Below are positions 4,629-6,651 of a DNA stretch of 6,651 nt, piece after piece. This DNA is from UBA1046 sp050945515 (GTDB lineage Bacteria; Bacillota; Clostridia; Saccharofermentanales; DTU023), in the NCBI GenBank assembly GCA_050945515.1, contig JBMNTB010000045.1, positions 1 through 6,651 on the forward strand. Direction: 5' to 3'. The notes under the pieces are model-generated. The model saw only the letters and a list, made by a program, of their open reading frames with translations. It did not search any database and was not told where the DNA came from. A program made the position numbers and the translations under genes. Positions within the stretch are counted from its first letter, which is position 1; every line of letters starts with the position of its first letter.

Positions 4629-6505
4629 GTACAGAGCCTAGGCATAGCGAAAACAACAAAGAAGAAGGGCTGCCCGGGGTCTCCAGAGGAGTCGGCGGGG
4701 CAGGACGTGTTTCGGGTCTCCTGACATCAGGCAGTGCCAAAGATGCCAAGGGAACCTTGTTTAGGCTGTTCAAAAATTTGGCCGCATTCAAGTGGATATT
4801 TTTGGCGGCAATTTTGCTAACATTAGTCGCTTCCCTGGCTCAAATATTGATTCCGAGAAATATTGGCCGGATCATCAATATATTTACCAACCTTTTGACT
4901 AAAGACTTTGCTCTCGATTGGACGATTCTAGGGGGAATAGGCCTCATTCTTCTGGTCTTATATATTCTGAATTTCTTAGCCAATTATCTTGCAAATATTT
5001 TAATGGTGAGGGTGACTCAGAAGGTAATCAGATCTTTAAGAAATCAGATGCAGGTCAAATTAAACCGCCTCACTTTAAACTATTTTGATCGCTCATCAGC
5101 GGGGGATATGGTCTCATTGCTGAGCAACGATTTAGACAATGTAGCTAATACCTTGCAAAGCGGTTTAACCAGCTCGCTCTCGGCACTGGTGCTGCTGGTG
5201 GGCGTCGTTGTAATGATGATAAATATCAATCCTCTACTTGCCTTTCTGTCCATGGTAGTCATACCTGTTTCTTATCTCATGGTTAAGTTTCTAGTAAAAA
5301 AAGCAAAGCCTCTCTTTCAGAAAAATGCGAACTTGACGGGTGTCTTCAACGGGAGAATAGAAGAGGCTTATAGAGGAGAAGATATTGTCAAACACTACAA
5401 TATCGGTGAAGAATTAAAAGAAGAGCTGGCTGCCCTAAATGAAGAGCTGTATGACAGCGAGTGGAAATCGTCCTTGGTTTCTTTCGTGACCAGACCCGCC
5501 GGTGATTTAATTTTGAATTCAAATTATGTCTTATTGGCAATTTGGGGCGGCAGATATGTTATCAATGGCGTTCTGTCCTTAGGGGGTTTTCAAGCCTTTC
5601 TGCAATATACTCAAATGCTTAGAGGTCCGTTCAACCAAGTGCTGGGTATTTTTAACACCATCATGTCTGCCTTGGCTTCGGCGGAGAGAGTTTTCGAATT
5701 TTTAGATGCCAAGGAAATTCTCGAATTGGGCGATGACAATTTGGATGCTGCCGAGGTTCGGGGAGAGATTGAATTTGATCAAGTTGATTTTGGCTATACG
5801 GATAATCTGTTATTCGAGGGGGTGAACCTGAAAGTAAGGCCTGGCGAGCAGGTTGCCATTGTCGGCAGGTCCGGAGCCGGAAAAACGACTTTGGTCAATT
5901 TGCTGATGCGCTTTTATGAAATCGAAGGCGGAACAATCTCTATCGATGGCAAAGATGCACAGAGCTATCGGACCGAGGAGCTAAGAAAAGCGTATTCCAT
6001 GGTTTTGCAGGACACCTGGTTATTTTCGGGCAGTATTAGGGACAATATCGCCTATGGTGCTGATATTTCAAGCGAAGAAGATTTGTGCGATGTGGATTTT
6101 ATAAAGATTAAAGAGGCAGCCGAACTGGCCAGGGCGGATACTTTTATCGAGCGTTTAGCTGAAGGCTACGATACCGTTCTAACGGAAGGAGCTTCCAATA
6201 TCAGTCAAGGAGAAGTCCAGTTGTTGACCATAGCCAGGGCCATGATTAAAAAGGCTCCGATCATTATTTTGGACGAGGCCACATCTTCGGTCGATACTCG
6301 TACTGAGGTATTAATCCAGCATGGGATGAGGGAGCTGGCAGATAATTCCACCAGTTTTATTATTGCTCATAGACTATCTACTATCCAAGATGCTGACAGG
6401 ATTATTGTTATGGACAGCGGTACTATTGTTGAAGTCGGAACACACCGGGAATTACTTGATAAAAACGGATATTACGCTGAAATGTATTCAGCCGGGCAGT
6501 TTTAG
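4625..6505 (+). CDS. ABC exporter half-transporter with catalytic ATP site (YheH/BmrD/LmrD-like subunit)
   Basis: 626 residues. A hydrophilic Gly-rich N-terminal extension (about 1-40) precedes a six-helix membrane domain (about 45-350; hydrophobic segments near 56-78, 100-126, 180-200, 202-224, 290-315 and 320-345) and a nucleotide-binding domain (about 380-620). Walker A is GRSGAGKTT (414-422), the Q-loop Gln is 462, Walker B is IIILDE (546-551) with the catalytic Glu551, the D-loop is SSVD, and the switch is AHR with His582. The signature is ISQGE (526-530) rather than LSGGQ, which degrades the site shared with the first subunit. Between NIAYG and the following helix there are several more residues than usual (about 481-495, acidic). 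The start overlaps the upstream stop (ATGA), with GAGGGAG seven bases before it, so translation is coupled and the two proteins form one heterodimer. No adjacent regulator gene is present. No convincing terminator follows the stop. Confidence 0.95.
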   Translation: MSTEPRHSENNKEEGLPGVSRGVGGAGRVSGLLTSGSAKDAKGTLFRLFKNLAAFKWIFLAAILLTLVASLAQILIPRNIGRIINIFTNLLTKDFALDWTILGGIGLILLVLYILNFLANYLANILMVRVTQKVIRSLRNQMQVKLNRLTLNYFDRSSAGDMVSLLSNDLDNVANTLQSGLTSSLSALVLLVGVVVMMININPLLAFLSMVVIPVSYLMVKFLVKKAKPLFQKNANLTGVFNGRIEEAYRGEDIVKHYNIGEELKEELAALNEELYDSEWKSSLVSFVTRPAGDLILNSNYVLLAIWGGRYVINGVLSLGGFQAFLQYTQMLRGPFNQVLGIFNTIMSALASAERVFEFLDAKEILELGDDNLDAAEVRGEIEFDQVDFGYTDNLLFEGVNLKVRPGEQVAIVGRSGAGKTTLVNLLMRFYEIEGGTISIDGKDAQSYRTEELRKAYSMVLQDTWLFSGSIRDNIAYGADISSEEDLCDVDFIKIKEAAELARADTFIERLAEGYDTVLTEGASNISQGEVQLLTIARAMIKKAPIIILDEATSSVDTRTEVLIQHGMRELADNSTSFIIAHRLSTIQDADRIIVMDSGTIVEVGTHRELLDKNGYYAEMYSAGQF

Positions 6506-6556
6506 TTTGAAAAAATATCCCAAACGGCGACTTGTAATATGAAGTGAAATAGAAAG

Positions 6557-6625
6557 GCTCTCCGCAATCCATTACCATGTAAGTGAGCAACCAAACAAGG
6601 AGGGAGAGCATTGAGCCACTTACAT
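6557..6625 (+). promoter_or_regulatory. interleaved inverted repeats around the start of the last gene (possible pseudoknot or RNA switch)
   Basis: GCTCTCC (6557-6563) is complementary to GGAGAGC (6603-6609), which overlaps the ribosome binding site. ATGTAAGTG (6577-6585) is perfectly complementary to CACTTACAT (6617-6625), inside the first codons. The order is a-b-a'-b', so the two stems interleave: they can form an H-type pseudoknot or be alternative folds. Either would bury the ribosome binding site or TTG start and lower translation. The pairings are seen directly; regulation is inferred. Confidence 0.45.
6597..6603 (+). promoter_or_regulatory. strong ribosome binding site before a TTG start
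   Basis: AAGGAGG is complete and lies 7 bases before TTG (6611-6613). The quality and spacing are the main reason for calling a gene start here rather than at an ATG. Confidence 0.6.
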
Positions 6626-6651
6626 AATAACAGGAAACGAGAATCAGGTCA
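6611..6651 (+). CDS. N-terminal fragment of an unidentified protein, possibly an IS30-like transposase (runs off the window)
   Basis: The frame from TTG at 6611 is open to the window edge (13 full codons), giving MSHLHNNRKRESG. The start rests on a perfect AAGGAGG at 7-base spacing. The basic, polar start (HNNRKRESG) reminds me of the residues preceding the first helix-turn-helix in some Bacillota IS30-family transposases, and a leader able to sequester the start would suit a transposase. Thirteen residues cannot establish this; it could equally be another small or DNA-binding protein. It starts 105 bases after the ABC operon, on the same strand, with no clear promoter or terminator between. 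Confidence 0.45.
   Translation, partial: MSHLHNNRKRESG

Noticed and set aside
1..6651. CRISPR array, toxin-antitoxin pair or retron-like element
   Set aside because: No regularly spaced repeats, no small overlapping gene pair and no reverse transcriptase motif were seen on either strand.

Overview
The window looks like chromosomal DNA from a Bacillota (Firmicutes) bacterium, most likely clostridia-like. The evidence is strong GGAGG-type ribosome binding sites, a tRNA-Trp with an encoded CCA end, a small P-loop protein of a type I associate with clostridia, a YdjI-like SPFH protein with zinc ribbons, and a YheI/YheH (BmrC/BmrD)-type heterodimeric ABC exporter. The species cannot be fixed from this sequence.

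Layout. Bases 1-86 are probably the 3' end of an unrecognised forward gene, followed by a strong GC-rich hairpin (98-118) that separates it from a convergent reverse-strand cluster. That cluster, read from right to left, is a 139-residue P-loop protein of unknown function (2471-2052), the mechanosensitive channel MscL (1992-1591) and an SPFH-domain protein ending in three zinc ribbons (1529-150). The gaps are about 60 bases, each gene has its own good ribosome binding site, and no terminator separates them, so it reads as one operon with an envelope or membrane-stress flavour. A weak promoter candidate lies at 2520-2548.

Divergently, on the + strand, tRNA-Trp (2696-2770) has a clear promoter and its own intrinsic terminator. 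After a 90-base gap containing a short GC-rich direct repeat comes a translationally coupled pair of ABC half-transporters (2907-4628 and 4625-6505, ATGA overlap). Their ATP sites are complementary. The first subunit has lost the catalytic Glu and switch His but keeps FSGGQ. The second has intact Walker B and switch His but carries ISQGE instead of LSGGQ. This is the hallmark of an asymmetric heterodimeric exporter with one consensus and one degenerate ATP site.

The last 146 bases hold a non-coding stretch with interleaved inverted repeats around a very good ribosome binding site and a TTG start (6611) of a gene that runs off the window. It may be the N terminus of a transposase, possibly IS30-like, but only 13 residues are visible. 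No CRISPR array, complete mobile element or clearly new multi-gene system is visible. The items most worth a second look are the P-loop/mscL/SPFH-zinc-ribbon gene set and the pseudoknot-capable leader at the right edge.
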